From the NCBI RefSeq assembly GCF_000756775.1, contig NZ_CCSF01000001.1, forward strand, positions 1,302,001 to 1,366,000: DNA of 64,000 nt, read 5' to 3'. How positions within the stretch are numbered: position 1 is the stretch's first letter; each line of letters opens with the position of its first letter. A model generated the notes under the pieces. It was not told the origin of the DNA. It ran no database searches and saw only the letters and a program-made list of their open reading frames with translations. This document shows positions 1 to 9,134 of this stretch, one piece after another. The DNA is from Pseudomonas saudiphocaensis (GTDB taxonomy: Bacteria > Pseudomonadota > Gammaproteobacteria > Pseudomonadales > Pseudomonadaceae). Position numbers and translations under genes: made by a program.

Positions 1-88
1 GCGGTATCGGAAACAGCTGCTCGGGACTGTACGTCGCGACATAGGCGCTGGACTTGCCCAGCGGTGAAAGTTCGGCAGGATGCTGCAT
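1..88 (-). CDS. queF: QueF, NADPH-dependent 7-cyano-7-deazaguanine reductase (5' end only)
   Basis: Only the first 29 codons are in the window; the gene runs off the left edge. The ATG is at 86-88 on the minus strand. The N-terminus reads MQHPAELSPLGKSSAYVATY and continues SPEQLFPIP, the typical start of long-form (unimodular) QueF proteins in pseudomonads. QueF reduces preQ0 to preQ1 in queuosine biosynthesis. No catalytic residues fall inside the window, so the call rests on N-terminal similarity to the family, plus the known proximity of queF to this ABC transporter pair in Pseudomonas. Confidence 0.8.
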   Translation of the reverse strand, partial: MQHPAELSPLGKSSAYVATYSPEQLFPIP

Positions 89-175
89 GGAAAAACCTAA
101 AGAGCTTGAAAGTGAAACGCTGCGCAGTCTAACAGCGCACTGAAAAACTATCTGCGCCAGCCAGCCGGGAGCCTC

Positions 176-198
176 GCCGCCTCGATTGCCGAGGCGGC
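176..198 (-). terminator. GC-rich hairpin downstream of the ABC transporter operon
   Basis: A perfect 9-bp stem (GCCGCCTCG at 176-184, CGAGGCGGC at 190-198) with a 5-nt loop follows the stop codon of the permease gene. There is no T-tract, so it may be a weak terminator or an mRNA-stabilising hairpin. Confidence 0.4.
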
Positions 199-213
199 CG
201 GAGCGCACCTGGC

Positions 214-993
214 TTACTGACGCATGCCGCGACCGCTTATCAACAGGCGAATGCACCACAGGTACAGCACTACTGCTGCAGCCGCCATAAACGCGATTGC
301 AATGCCGATGCTGATATCCGAAACCCCGAGGATGCCGTAACGGAACGCGTTGACCATATGCAACACCGGGTTGGCCAGCGACAACGTCTGCCAGAACGGC
401 GACAGCAGGTTGATCGAATAGAACACCCCTCCCAGATATGTCAGAGGCGTGAGCACGAAGGTCGGAATGATGGAAATATCGTCGAAGTTGCGTGCAAAGA
501 TCGCATTCAAAAAACCGCCGAAAGCGAAGATCGCCGACGTCAGAGTTATCACCAGCAGCGTGACCCCCAGGTGATGCACCTGCAGATTGGTGAAGAACAA
601 CGACAACAAGGTGACGATCAACGCCACCGCCAAGCCACGGGTGATGCCGCCCAACGCGAAGCCAATCAGGATCACATGGGGCGAAACCGGCGACACCAGC
701 AGCTCCTCGATAGATCGCTGGAACTTGCTGCTGAAGAAGCTGGAAACCACGTTGCTGTAGGAGTTGGTAATCACCGACATCATGATCAAACCCGGCACGA
801 TGTAGTCGATGTAGCTGAAACCATCCATCTCGCCTATTCGTGTGCCGATCAGATTGCCGAAGATGACGAAGTACAGAACCATGGTGATCGCCGGCGGCAG
901 CAGGGTCTGCGGCCAGATCCGCATGTAGCGGCGGACCTCCCGGCGCACGATGGTCTGCAGCGCAACCAGGTTGGCCCGAAATTCCGTACTCAT
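214..993 (-). CDS. yadH: ABC-2 type transporter permease (YadH family)
   Basis: A 259-aa integral membrane protein with about six hydrophobic segments, the usual size and pattern of ABC-2 exporter permeases. Its start overlaps the stop of the ATPase gene by 4 bp (ATGA), so the two are translationally coupled and probably form one exporter. The sequence matches the YadH/drug-and-polysaccharide exporter type; the hydrophobic core includes LPPAITMVLYFVIFGNLIG near the N-terminus. The substrate is not known for this family in pseudomonads and cannot be read from the sequence. Confidence 0.85.
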   Translation of the reverse strand: MSTEFRANLVALQTIVRREVRRYMRIWPQTLLPPAITMVLYFVIFGNLIGTRIGEMDGFSYIDYIVPGLIMMSVITNSYSNVVSSFFSSKFQRSIEELLVSPVSPHVILIGFALGGITRGLAVALIVTLLSLFFTNLQVHHLGVTLLVITLTSAIFAFGGFLNAIFARNFDDISIIPTFVLTPLTYLGGVFYSINLLSPFWQTLSLANPVLHMVNAFRYGILGVSDISIGIAIAFMAAAAVVLYLWCIRLLISGRGMRQ

Positions 994-1919
994 TTGGCCT
1001 CCTTCAGATTGCTCTCAACCATCGAAACGAACAGTTCCTCCAGCCGGTTGGTTTTGTTGCGCAGGCTTACCACCTCGATGCCCTGCGCCGACAACAGGCG
1101 AAACAGGTCAGTGACGCCCTGACTCTTGTCCACCTGCACCTCGAGAGTATGGTGATCCACCAGCTTGGCCGGATACCCGCCAAGCTCCGGCGGCACCAGC
1201 AGCGATTCCTTCAGGTCGAGCAGGAAGGTTTCCACATGCAGCTGCTTGAGCAGCTCACGCATGCTGGTGTTCTTGACGATCTGGCCGTGGTCGATGATGC
1301 CGATATTGCGGCACAGCTGCTCGGCCTCTTCCAGATAGTGCGTGGTGAGAATGATGGTGATTCCCTCACGATTCAGCTCGGTCAGAAAAGACCACATGGA
1401 GCGGCGCAACTCGATATCGACGCCAGCAGTGGGCTCATCGAGAATCAGCAGACGCGGCTGATGGATCAGCGCTCGAGCGATCATCAGGCGTCGCTTCATG
1501 CCGCCCGAGAGCATCCGCGAGGAGACGTCACGCTTGTCCCAGAGCCCGAGCTGATTGAGATAACGCTCGGCCCGCTCCTTGGCGATCTTCGCCGGGATGC
1601 CGTAGTAACCGGCCTGGGTAACGAGGATATCGAAGGCTTTCTCGAACTGGTTGAAGTTGAATTCCTGCGGCACTACGCCGAGGCAGCGCTTGAGCCCCGC
1701 AGGATCTCGATCCAGATCGTGACCGAAGACACTCACCGTGCCGCCAGTCTTGTTTACCAGTGTCGACAGGATGCCGATGGTGGTGGATTTACCGGCACCG
1801 TTAGGTCCCAGCAGCGCATAGAAATCTCCCTCGGCCACATCCAGGTCGATGCCCTTGAGGGCCTGAAAGCCGTTGCCGTAGGTTTTGGTCAGCTGCCGAA
1901 TGGACAGAGCATTACTCAT
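990..1919 (-). CDS. yadG: ABC transporter ATP-binding protein (YadG family)
   Basis: A 309-aa ATPase that powers the adjacent ABC-2 permease. Visible motifs are Walker A GPNGAGKST (residues 38-46), signature LSGGMKRR (137-144), Walker B LLILDEPT (157-164) and an H-loop His at 194. The start is the ATG at 1917-1919 (MSNALSIRQL), just before the ATPase domain; the frame stays open 32 codons further upstream, but those residues look unlike the family. The C-terminal 80 residues are the usual extension of multidrug-type ATPases. Confidence 0.9.
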   Translation of the reverse strand: MSNALSIRQLTKTYGNGFQALKGIDLDVAEGDFYALLGPNGAGKSTTIGILSTLVNKTGGTVSVFGHDLDRDPAGLKRCLGVVPQEFNFNQFEKAFDILVTQAGYYGIPAKIAKERAERYLNQLGLWDKRDVSSRMLSGGMKRRLMIARALIHQPRLLILDEPTAGVDIELRRSMWSFLTELNREGITIILTTHYLEEAEQLCRNIGIIDHGQIVKNTSMRELLKQLHVETFLLDLKESLLVPPELGGYPAKLVDHHTLEVQVDKSQGVTDLFRLLSAQGIEVVSLRNKTNRLEELFVSMVESNLKEAK

Positions 1920-2220
1920 AGAGATGCACACAACGCGGAATATGAAGGCCTGAAGCGGCCGATTTGTTCGCCATCTAGGCGAATCGGGGGAAGAAATAGA
2001 TAAGGGCGCGCCCAAGCTTTTTCAACCAGGGCGCCCGCGCCGGTCTTGACCAGCCGGAAGCGGGCCGCGTCAGCCGGAACTGGCCCGTTAAATCACCCTG
2101 GCGAAACAGGACGCAGGTTACTGACGGCCAAGCCCCCAGAGATTGCGCCTACACCCTACATCAATGCCCCGGCGGGGCCTGACTCACCTACTGCCCGTCA
2201 CCGCCCTTTAGAACAGCCTG
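1920..2220. other. 301-bp spacer between the ABC operon and the PA2817-like gene
   Basis: No convincing gene. A 68-codon open frame on the plus strand (2046-2252) overlaps the downstream gene and lacks a ribosome site. A small hairpin GCCCC-ggc-GGGGC sits at 2166-2178. The promoter of the leftward ABC operon should lie here, but I see no clear -35/-10 pair. Confidence 0.4.
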
Positions 2221-2628
2221 TCAGTGCCTCGCACCCTGATCAGGCATGGTAAGAAGCTGTCGCTCCATATTCCAGTCAAACGGCTCACCGTTGCTTTCAG
2301 CCTCGTAGCGGCGCTCCTCCAGCTGCTGGAAGATCTCGATCTCTTCATCCGGCATGAAATGCAGGCAGTCGCCGCCAAAGAACCACAGAAGGTCGCGCGG
2401 AACCAGGTGTGCGATCTGAGGATAACGATGGAAGACCTGGCAGATCAGGTCCTGCCCCAGATGCCGCTCTTCCGGAATGTTCCGAAGATTCACCACCAGT
2501 TCATCAAAACGTTCGAGGAATAGCGCGTGACTCTCTTCAGAAACCTGCCCGGTCTCCCCCATAGCGAGCAGAATGCCGCGCAGATGGGCCAGGAGTGCCA
2601 GGTTATGATCGTGATATGCGTTGGCCAT
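2221..2628 (-). CDS. PA2817-family conserved protein of unknown function
   Basis: A 135-aa soluble protein rich in Leu, Glu and His, with no signal peptide or membrane segment. It resembles the small protein annotated as the PA2817 family, which in Pseudomonas aeruginosa also lies near queF and the same ABC pair; that parallel supports the call. The ATG at 2626-2628 follows AGGTGAAGC, a usable ribosome site. A recognisable stretch is LVPRDLLWFFGGDCLHFMPD (about residues 75-94). No catalytic motif is visible and no function is proposed. Confidence 0.7.
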   Translation of the reverse strand: MANAYHDHNLALLAHLRGILLAMGETGQVSEESHALFLERFDELVVNLRNIPEERHLGQDLICQVFHRYPQIAHLVPRDLLWFFGGDCLHFMPDEEIEIFQQLEERRYEAESNGEPFDWNMERQLLTMPDQGARH

Positions 2629-2807
2629 GCTTCACCTGTCTTGATGTGGGCACGCGATTATAGATGCGCGTGCCGGCGAGTGGGACTTGTCTGGTTGACT
2701 CATGGACATGGCCTGGGTTCGCCGACGCGCGCCCTGATCCACGAGAAATCGCCGATCAGCATTAAAAGCGTGGATATCAGACGTCTGGCGCCTGAAACAG
2801 GGAAACG

Positions 2808-2835
2808 AAAAAAGGGACCCGAAGGTCCCTTTTTT
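2808..2835 (-). terminator. Rho-independent terminator after tRNA-Gly
   Basis: Perfect inverted repeat: AAAAAAGGGACC (2808-2819), loop CGAA, GGTCCCTTTTTT (2824-2835). It works in either direction. On the minus strand it lies 40 nt past the tRNA-Gly 3' end. Confidence 0.85.
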
Positions 2836-2874
2836 CAATGATTCAAAAGAATTGGCATCTTCAGAATCTGCATT

Positions 2875-2950
<76 letters not shown>

Positions 2951-2971
2951 GTTGTCTTGGTGACGGGCGCC

Positions 2972-2999
2972 ATTCTATAGTTTCCGTATCTCCCGTCAA
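2972..2999 (-). promoter_or_regulatory. Sigma-70 promoter for tRNA-Gly
   Basis: On the minus strand, TTGACG (2994-2999) and TAGAAT (2972-2977) are separated by 16 bp, about 21 nt before the tRNA 5' end. A GC-rich discriminator (GGCGCC) follows the -10, typical of stable-RNA promoters under stringent control. Confidence 0.65.
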
Positions 3000-3018
3000 G
3001 CCTTTGATTAAGAAAGTT

Positions 3019-3576
3019 TTATTTTTTTTCTGCCGGGCTGAGGTGGGGCCACGCCGCCATCAGATAATGGACCATCGACCATAGCGTCAAGGCAGCAGCA
3101 ATGATCAGCAAGGCATAACCGATGCTGACCCACACTGTCATTAACGGCGGGTTGGCCAACAGAATGATCAACGCCACCATTTGTGCGGTAGTTTTCCATT
3201 TGCCCAGGTTGGACACCGCGACATGTGCCCTCGCGCCCAACTCGGCCATCCACTCGCGCAAGGCGGAGATGACGATCTCGCGACCGATGATGATCGCTGC
3301 GGGCAACGTCAGCCAGAGGTTGGCATGCTCTTCGACAAGCAGTACCAGCGCCACCGCAACCATCAGCTTGTCGGCGACCGGATCGAGAAATGCACCGAAG
3401 GGGGTGCTCTGTTTCAAGCGTCGCGCCAGGTATCCATCCAGCCAATCAGTTACCGCGGCAATCGTGAACACTGCGCTGGCGGCCAGATAGCTCCACTTGA
3501 AGGGAAGATAGAAGAGCAGGATGATGATCGGTATCAGCAGCACACGCAACACGGTGAGAATGTTTGGAATGTTCAT
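3019..3576 (-). CDS. pgsA: CDP-diacylglycerol--glycerol-3-phosphate 3-phosphatidyltransferase
   Basis: A 185-aa membrane enzyme making phosphatidylglycerol-phosphate from CDP-diacylglycerol and glycerol-3-phosphate, the committed step to acidic phospholipids. The CDP-alcohol phosphotransferase motif is complete: D44, D47-G48, A51-R52, G61, D65 and D69 ([10 protein letters not shown] then [10 protein letters not shown]). It has several transmembrane segments. The start is the ATG at 3574-3576 ([11 protein letters not shown]); an in-frame TTG lies three codons upstream. It follows uvrC closely and is probably cotranscribed with gacA-uvrC. Confidence 0.95.
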   Translation of the reverse strand: MNIPNILTVLRVLLIPIIILLFYLPFKWSYLAASAVFTIAAVTDWLDGYLARRLKQSTPFGAFLDPVADKLMVAVALVLLVEEHANLWLTLPAAIIIGREIVISALREWMAELGARAHVAVSNLGKWKTTAQMVALIILLANPPLMTVWVSIGYALLIIAAALTLWSMVHYLMAAWPHLSPAEKK

Positions 3577-3609
3577 TGATACCAATAGTCCGCAAATTTG
3601 AAGGGGATT

Positions 3610-5430
3610 CTACTCACTGTGCAACGTGGCATAAATCAACTCGGCAAGCTTTTTACTGATACCGGGCGCTTTGGCGATCTCCGGCAAGCTAGCGCGGTTC
3701 AATTCCTGCAGCCCGCCAAAATGCTTGAGCAACTCACGCCGCCGCTTCGGCCCGATACCCGGCACATCCTCCAGCGTTGAGGTGGTGCGTGCCTTGCCCC
3801 GTCGGGCGCGGTGGCCGGTAATCGCAAAGCGGTGCGCTTCATCACGCACCTGCTGAATCAGATGCAGCGCCGGCGAGTCTCCCGGCAGAGTAAATTCGTG
3901 TTCGGCATCGTTGAGGTAGAGCGTTTCCAACCCTGGCTTACGGGTAACGCCCTTGGCCACGCCCAGCAGGATCAAATCGGGCACGGCAAGCTCCTGCAAC
4001 ACCTCACGCGCCATGTTGAGCTGCCCTTTGCCGCCATCGACAAGCAAGACATCAGGCAGCTTACCTACCCCTTCAGCCGCTTTCTTGAAACGCCGCGACA
4101 AGGCCTGGTGCATTGCAGCGTAGTCATCGCCAGCCGTAACGCCCTCAATGTTGTAGCGGCGGTAATCCGACTTCAGCGGCCCTTCCGGTCCGAATACCAC
4201 GCAAGACGCGACAGTGGCCTCGCCGCTGGAATGACTGATATCGAAACACTCCAAGCGCGTTGGCGGCTCATCCAGCTGCAGCGATTCGGCCAGCGCCTGA
4301 AAGCGTGCGGCCAGATGCTGCCGGCTCGCCAGTCGAGCACCTAGCGCCTGTTCTGCGTTGGTCAGTGCCAACTGCTGCCAGCGCGCACGCGTGCCGCGCA
4401 CACGATGGCTGATGACAAGCTCTTCGCCACGCAGCTCGATAAGGGCGCTGATCAGCGTGGCGAAGCCTTCATGGCTGCTATTGACGATCAGCTCGGCCGG
4501 CAGTTCCCGCTCCATGGAGCCCAGGTAATACTGTTCAAGGAAGGCCTGCAGTACATCGCTGACACTTTCCTCGATGGCTACCTGAGGAAAGAAGTTCTTG
4601 CTCCCCAGCACCCGGCCACCACGCACGCTGATCAGATGGACGCAGGCGCCACCGGGGCTGACCACCGCCGCAACAATATCCACATTGCCGCTGCCTCCTT
4701 CCATGCTCTGTTGATCCTGAACACGGCGCAGCAGCGCGATCTGGTCACGAATTTCGGCGGCGCGCTCGAAATCCAGCGCCATCGCGGCGGCTTCCATGCT
4801 GCTGGAAAGCTCTTCAGCCAGTGCATTGCTGCGGCCTTCGAGAAACATCACCGAATGGCGTACGTCCTGGGCATATTCCTCCGCATCCACCAGCCCCACA
4901 CATGGCGCCTTGCAGCGCTTGATCTGATACTGCAGGCAGGGCCGGGTTCGGTTGCGGTAGAAACTGTCTTCACACTGACGAACAAAGAACGCCTTCTGCA
5001 GAAGACCCAGGCTCTCGCGGATCGCCCCAGCACTTGGGTATGGACCGAAGTAGCGCCCCAGCTCTTTCTTTGCCCCGCGATGGATGCTCAGACGAGGGAA
5101 ATCACCGCTGGAAAGAAATACGTAGGGGTAGGACTTATCGTCACGCAGCAGAATGTTGTACGGCGGCCGCCACTGCTTGATCAGCGTCTGCTCCAGCAGC
5201 AACGCCTCGGTCTCGTTGGCCGTGATGGTGATTTCGATCTGAGCGATGCGCGCTACCAGCGCCGCTGTCTTCGGCGCTTGCCCGGTCTTGCGGAAGTAGC
5301 TCGACAGGCGTTTCTTGAGGTTCTTCGCCTTGCCCACATAGAGCAGCTTGGCCTCGGCATCGAACATCCGGTAGACACCGGGACGCACGCTACATGACGC
5401 GAGAAACGCCGAGGAGTCGAACGCGCTCAT
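3610..5430 (-). CDS. uvrC: UvrABC system protein C (excinuclease subunit)
   Basis: A 606-aa nuclease making both incisions in nucleotide excision repair after damage recognition by UvrA/UvrB. The order is an N-terminal GIY-YIG domain (GVYRMFD...[13 protein letters not shown], about residues 18-46), a UVR motif near 200-235 ([12 protein letters not shown]), an RNase H-like endonuclease domain in the second half ([19 protein letters not shown]), and C-terminal helix-hairpin-helix repeats ([16 protein letters not shown]). Length is normal. Its ATG overlaps the gacA stop by one base (TGATG), so translation is coupled, as in other gammaproteobacteria. Confidence 0.97.
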   Translation of the reverse strand: MSAFDSSAFLASCSVRPGVYRMFDAEAKLLYVGKAKNLKKRLSSYFRKTGQAPKTAALVARIAQIEITITANETEALLLEQTLIKQWRPPYNILLRDDKSYPYVFLSSGDFPRLSIHRGAKKELGRYFGPYPSAGAIRESLGLLQKAFFVRQCEDSFYRNRTRPCLQYQIKRCKAPCVGLVDAEEYAQDVRHSVMFLEGRSNALAEELSSSMEAAAMALDFERAAEIRDQIALLRRVQDQQSMEGGSGNVDIVAAVVSPGGACVHLISVRGGRVLGSKNFFPQVAIEESVSDVLQAFLEQYYLGSMERELPAELIVNSSHEGFATLISALIELRGEELVISHRVRGTRARWQQLALTNAEQALGARLASRQHLAARFQALAESLQLDEPPTRLECFDISHSSGEATVASCVVFGPEGPLKSDYRRYNIEGVTAGDDYAAMHQALSRRFKKAAEGVGKLPDVLLVDGGKGQLNMAREVLQELAVPDLILLGVAKGVTRKPGLETLYLNDAEHEFTLPGDSPALHLIQQVRDEAHRFAITGHRARRGKARTTSTLEDVPGIGPKRRRELLKHFGGLQELNRASLPEIAKAPGISKKLAELIYATLHSE

Positions 5431-6074
5431 CAGTTGATGGTGTCGACCATACCGTGACGTACCGCCAGCAGGGCCAGCTCGACGTCACTGGTTATCGACA
5501 GCTTTTCATAGATGCGGTAGCGATAGGTATTGACCGTCTTGGGTGACAGGCAAAGCTTGTCTGAGATGGTCTGGACCTTCTGGCAGTTGGAAATCATCAG
5601 AGCAATCTGGATTTCCCGTTCCGAAAGCAGATCGAACGGCGAGCCATTGAGCTTTGGCTGGAAGGACTTGAGCGCCAGCTGCTGGGCAATCTGCGGGCTG
5701 ATGTAGCGTTGCCCGGCAAACACCATGCGTATCGCCTGGACCATTTCCTCCAGCGCCGCACCTTTGGTCAGGTAGCCGGCGGCTCCGGCCTGCAACAGGC
5801 GCGTGGGGAACGGGTCTTCCTCGCAGATCGTCACGGCGATGACCTTGATATCCGGATAGCTGCGCAACAACTTTCGAGTGGCTTCAAGCCCGCCGATGCC
5901 AGGCATCTTGATGTCCATCAGGACGACATCCGGCTTGAGTTCGCGCGACTTTCTGATGGCCTCCTCGCCCGAGTCAGCCTGGCCTATCACCTGCAAGCCA
6001 TCGATATCGGCGAGCATCCGGGAAATGCCTGTGCGTACCAGGTCATGGTCATCGACCACTAGCACCCTAATCAA
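5430..6074 (-). CDS. gacA: GacA, response regulator of the GacS/GacA system
   Basis: A 214-aa NarL/FixJ-type regulator. The receiver domain has the acidic pair D8-D9 and phospho-acceptor D54 ([10 protein letters not shown]). The C-terminal LuxR helix-turn-helix reads [12 protein letters not shown]...[12 protein letters not shown]. The whole sequence follows GacA/UvrY closely ([20 protein letters not shown]). In Pseudomonas GacA activates the small RNAs RsmY and RsmZ, which titrate RsmA; those RNA genes are not in this window. It leads the gacA-uvrC-pgsA operon. What is unusual is its upstream neighbour, an alcohol-cluster hybrid kinase on the same strand. Confidence 0.96.
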   Translation of the reverse strand: MIRVLVVDDHDLVRTGISRMLADIDGLQVIGQADSGEEAIRKSRELKPDVVLMDIKMPGIGGLEATRKLLRSYPDIKVIAVTICEEDPFPTRLLQAGAAGYLTKGAALEEMVQAIRMVFAGQRYISPQIAQQLALKSFQPKLNGSPFDLLSEREIQIALMISNCQKVQTISDKLCLSPKTVNTYRYRIYEKLSITSDVELALLAVRHGMVDTIN

Positions 6075-6263
6075 TCAGACACCTCATTGATGATATTGAA
6101 AGCTCGCTTGCAAGCGTCAGACATTATCAAATAATGCCCCAGATACCCAGACCACACATCACCTTATGGCCAAATGTCATCACTCGGGTGACGACAAGAA
6201 AATCCTCGGCAGTGGTGCAGTGGCTGGCTAGGGGCCGGATAGCCCAAATCAATCCTTGCTGCG

Positions 6264-7946
6264 TTAAATCCCTTCAGGCTCGGTGTCGTTGAGTAAATGG
6301 CTTAGCACCGAACGCAGCTTTCCGGCCTTGACCGGCTTGTTCAGCACCGGAATGCCGGCGCCTTGAAGCTCGCGACGACACTGATCACTACGGTCGGCGG
6401 TGATCATCACCGCCGGGATCGAATAGCCGAAACGTGAACGCAGCTTCTGTACCGCCTGCCAGCCGGTCATCCCCTGATCCAGGTGGTAATCCGCCAGGAT
6501 CAGATCGGGCGGATTACCGGCAAGCACGAGGCTGGCTTCAGCTTCATCAGTGGCGGTCAGCACCTCACAGCCCCACTGCCCAAGCAGCGCCGACATGCTG
6601 TGCAGGATGCTCAGCTCGTTATCCAGAACCAGCAGGCGCCGCCCCGGCAGCGGGTCGCCCGGAACTGGCAGTACCGGCGCTTCGCTCACCTCCGGCAAGG
6701 GCATATCGGCCAGCGGCACATCGATGCTGAACACTGAACCGCGGCCCGGTTGCGAGCGCACCTGCACCTGATAGTCCAGCATCGCCGCAATACGGTCGAC
6801 GATGGCCAGGCCAAGGCCGACCCCACTGCGCTCGGCAGCGCGCTGCACGCCCAGCTGATTGAACTCGAGGAATATCGATTGCATCTGGTCCTGGGCAATG
6901 CCGCGCCCGGTATCCCATACCTCGATGCGCAGTTTGTCACCACGTTTGCGCGCACCCAGCAGTACGCGCCCCTGGTCGGTGTAGCGGCACGCATTGCTCA
7001 GGAAATTGCGCAAGATACGCGTCAGCAGAAGGAAATCGCTACGCAGCCCATAAGCTGGGATGTAATGTTCGAAGCCCAGGTCTTTCGACTCTGCCACCGG
7101 CTCGAATTCAGACACCAGCGGCAGCAGAATTTCATCGAGACGATAGACGTGGATCTCAGGCTTGATCGCCTGCTGATCGAGTTTGGAAATGTCCAGCAGA
7201 TCGGTGAGCAGGTCTTCGGCACCTTCCAGAGCCTGATGCGCGCGCTCCACAAGGTTGTGCTCGGCAGCCGGCAAACTTCGCTCACGCAGGGTTGAAATCA
7301 GCAGCCGCGCGGCATTCAGCGGCTGCAGCAGATCATGGCTGGCTGCGGCCAGGTATTTGTCCTTGCTGCGATTGGCTGCCTCGGCTGCATCGCGCGCCTG
7401 GCGCAACTCCTGGGTCCGCTCGGCGACACGCTGCTCCAGCTCCTCGTTCAGATGCTGCAAGCGCACCTGCGCCAGCTTGCGCTCGGTGATGTCGGCGACG
7501 AAGCCTTCGACCAGGCCCTCCTCGTCCGGCTTGAGCAGCAGGTTCATTACCACGTCGATGGCACTGCCATCCTTGCGCCGCAGTCGTGTTTCGTAGCCGA
7601 ACAGCCCCTGCCGGGTACTCAGCACGTGGCGAATCCAGTGCAGTTCCTGCTCGCCGCCGATAAACAGATGGTTAGACAGATCAGTCAGGCCCCAGAGCGC
7701 CTCCTCGGCTCTGTCATAGCCCAGCATGCGTGCCAGCGCCGGATTAGCAGCGCGGATGCCGTCCTGCAGGCTGGCCTGAAAGATGCCGTGCACTGCATGT
7801 TCGAACAGCCATTTGTAGCGATTGCGCTCAGCTTCGAGTTCTTCGAGGCGGCTAAGCAGTTCGGGATAATGACTTTTGCGTGCAGAGTGCGCGCTCAGGC
7901 CAAGCAGGCCGGCCAGAGCATCGTTTTGTTCAGAGCGCTTCGGCAT
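6264..7946 (-). CDS. ercS: PAS-domain hybrid sensor histidine kinase, ErcS-like
   Basis: A 560-aa cytoplasmic kinase without membrane segments. It has a PAS domain (about 40-158), a coiled coil (160-195), HisKA with H204 (AASHDLLQPLN), HATPase with N-box NFLSNACRYTD and G-boxes DTGRGIA and GVGLGLAI, then a receiver domain (about 435-555) with Asp in LILADYHLDQG and Lys in NKPVKAGKL. It overlaps ercA by 17 bp and sits where ercS lies in P. aeruginosa, where ErcS belongs to the signalling network controlling ethanol oxidation. The family assignment is firm; the ErcS name rests on synteny. Confidence 0.75.
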   Translation of the reverse strand: MPKRSEQNDALAGLLGLSAHSARKSHYPELLSRLEELEAERNRYKWLFEHAVHGIFQASLQDGIRAANPALARMLGYDRAEEALWGLTDLSNHLFIGGEQELHWIRHVLSTRQGLFGYETRLRRKDGSAIDVVMNLLLKPDEEGLVEGFVADITERKLAQVRLQHLNEELEQRVAERTQELRQARDAAEAANRSKDKYLAAASHDLLQPLNAARLLISTLRERSLPAAEHNLVERAHQALEGAEDLLTDLLDISKLDQQAIKPEIHVYRLDEILLPLVSEFEPVAESKDLGFEHYIPAYGLRSDFLLLTRILRNFLSNACRYTDQGRVLLGARKRGDKLRIEVWDTGRGIAQDQMQSIFLEFNQLGVQRAAERSGVGLGLAIVDRIAAMLDYQVQVRSQPGRGSVFSIDVPLADMPLPEVSEAPVLPVPGDPLPGRRLLVLDNELSILHSMSALLGQWGCEVLTATDEAEASLVLAGNPPDLILADYHLDQGMTGWQAVQKLRSRFGYSIPAVMITADRSDQCRRELQGAGIPVLNKPVKAGKLRSVLSHLLNDTEPEGI

Positions 7947-9093
7947 AGACTACTTCGACATCGCGCTGGGTGGAGGAGCGTGGGTTGGTCAGGATGCAGG
8001 GATCCTGCATGGCATGCCTGGATAGGAACGGGATGTCAGAGATATTCACCCCGTGCAGCTTCAGGCTTTCACTGAAACCGATGGATTGCTTGAGCTGGAT
8101 CAGATGCGCCACCAGACGGTCACGAACCTGGCTATGCGTCAGCCCACGGGTATCGATACCCAAGGTCTCCGCGACGACCTTGAAACGCTCGGGCGCGGCA
8201 CTGAAGTTGAACGCCACCACATGCTCGACCAGCACCGCGTTGCACAGGCCATGGGGCAGGTCCAGGTAGCCGCCCAGGCTGTGGGACATTGCGTGTACCG
8301 CCCCGAGAATTGCGTTGGAAAACGCCAGGCCCGCCTGCATGCTGCCGAGCATCACCTTCTCGCGCAGCTCTATATCCGCAGGGTTGGCGATCATCTGCGT
8401 CAGATGACCATTGATCAGCCGCATCGCTTCCAGCGCATGGGGATCGGTCAGCGGGCCGCTGCCGGTGGACACGAAAGCTTCGATGGCATGCACCAGTGCG
8501 TCGATACCGGTGCAGGCGGAGAGGAAGGGGTCCATGCTCAGAGTGGTTTCCGGGTCGATCAGCGATACATCGGGCACCGCGCCCTTGCTGACGATGGAGA
8601 ACTTCATCTTCTCGACCTGGTTGGAGATGATCACAAACTGCGAAACATCCGCCGAGGTACCTGCCGTAGTCGGGACCAGAATCAGCGGCGGGCTGGGCAC
8701 TCGCAGGGTATCGACGCCCTCGAATTCGATGATATTGCGCCCATGGGCCACGGCGATGCCGATGCCCTTGGCGCAATCCATGGGGCTGCCGCCGCCGACT
8801 GCAACGATGGCATCGCAAGCCTGGCTGCGGTACACCTCGGCACCCAGCATCACCTCTTCGGTACGTGGGTTGGCCGACACCTGGGTAAAGAGATGCTGTT
8901 CGATATTCTGCAGTGCCAGGCTCGCCTGGATATCCGCGACCCAGCCGGCCGCCGCCACTCCAGGGTCGGATACCAACAGCACTTTGCGGGCGCCGAAGTT
9001 TTTCGCGTAGTTACCGGCGCTGTGCCGACAACCCGCACCAAAAACGATCTCGGGTGAAACGAATTTGCGTTGCAGGCTAAGTCTCTGGCTCAT
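7930..9093 (-). CDS. ercA: ErcA, iron-containing alcohol dehydrogenase homologue
   Basis: A 387-aa group III (Fe-type) alcohol dehydrogenase. It has the NAD-binding GGGSPMDCAKG, the Asp/His metal region (ACTGIDALVHAIEAF) and the His-rich site AVHAMSHSLGGYLDLPHG. In P. aeruginosa ErcA has a regulatory role in the ethanol-oxidation cascade; whether this one is enzymatic or regulatory cannot be told from sequence. The start is the ATG at 9091-9093; an in-frame GTG two codons upstream lies too close to the TAGG ribosome site. It lies between the PqqH-type gene and the ErcS-type kinase, same strand. Confidence 0.85.
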   Translation of the reverse strand: MSQRLSLQRKFVSPEIVFGAGCRHSAGNYAKNFGARKVLLVSDPGVAAAGWVADIQASLALQNIEQHLFTQVSANPRTEEVMLGAEVYRSQACDAIVAVGGGSPMDCAKGIGIAVAHGRNIIEFEGVDTLRVPSPPLILVPTTAGTSADVSQFVIISNQVEKMKFSIVSKGAVPDVSLIDPETTLSMDPFLSACTGIDALVHAIEAFVSTGSGPLTDPHALEAMRLINGHLTQMIANPADIELREKVMLGSMQAGLAFSNAILGAVHAMSHSLGGYLDLPHGLCNAVLVEHVVAFNFSAAPERFKVVAETLGIDTRGLTHSQVRDRLVAHLIQLKQSIGFSESLKLHGVNISDIPFLSRHAMQDPCILTNPRSSTQRDVEVVYAEAL

Positions 9094-9134
9094 TACCACG
9101 GCCTATAGTTATTTTTTGTTACGAGCCGGCAAGA

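Noticed and set aside
2046-2252. A 68-codon plus-strand open frame in the 1920-2220 spacer
   Set aside because: No ribosome site, no family resemblance, and it runs into the opposite-strand PA2817-like gene.
6083-6104. Possible Anr/FNR box upstream of gacA
   Set aside because: TTGAT..TTGAA has only one good half-site; the second half does not match ATCAA.
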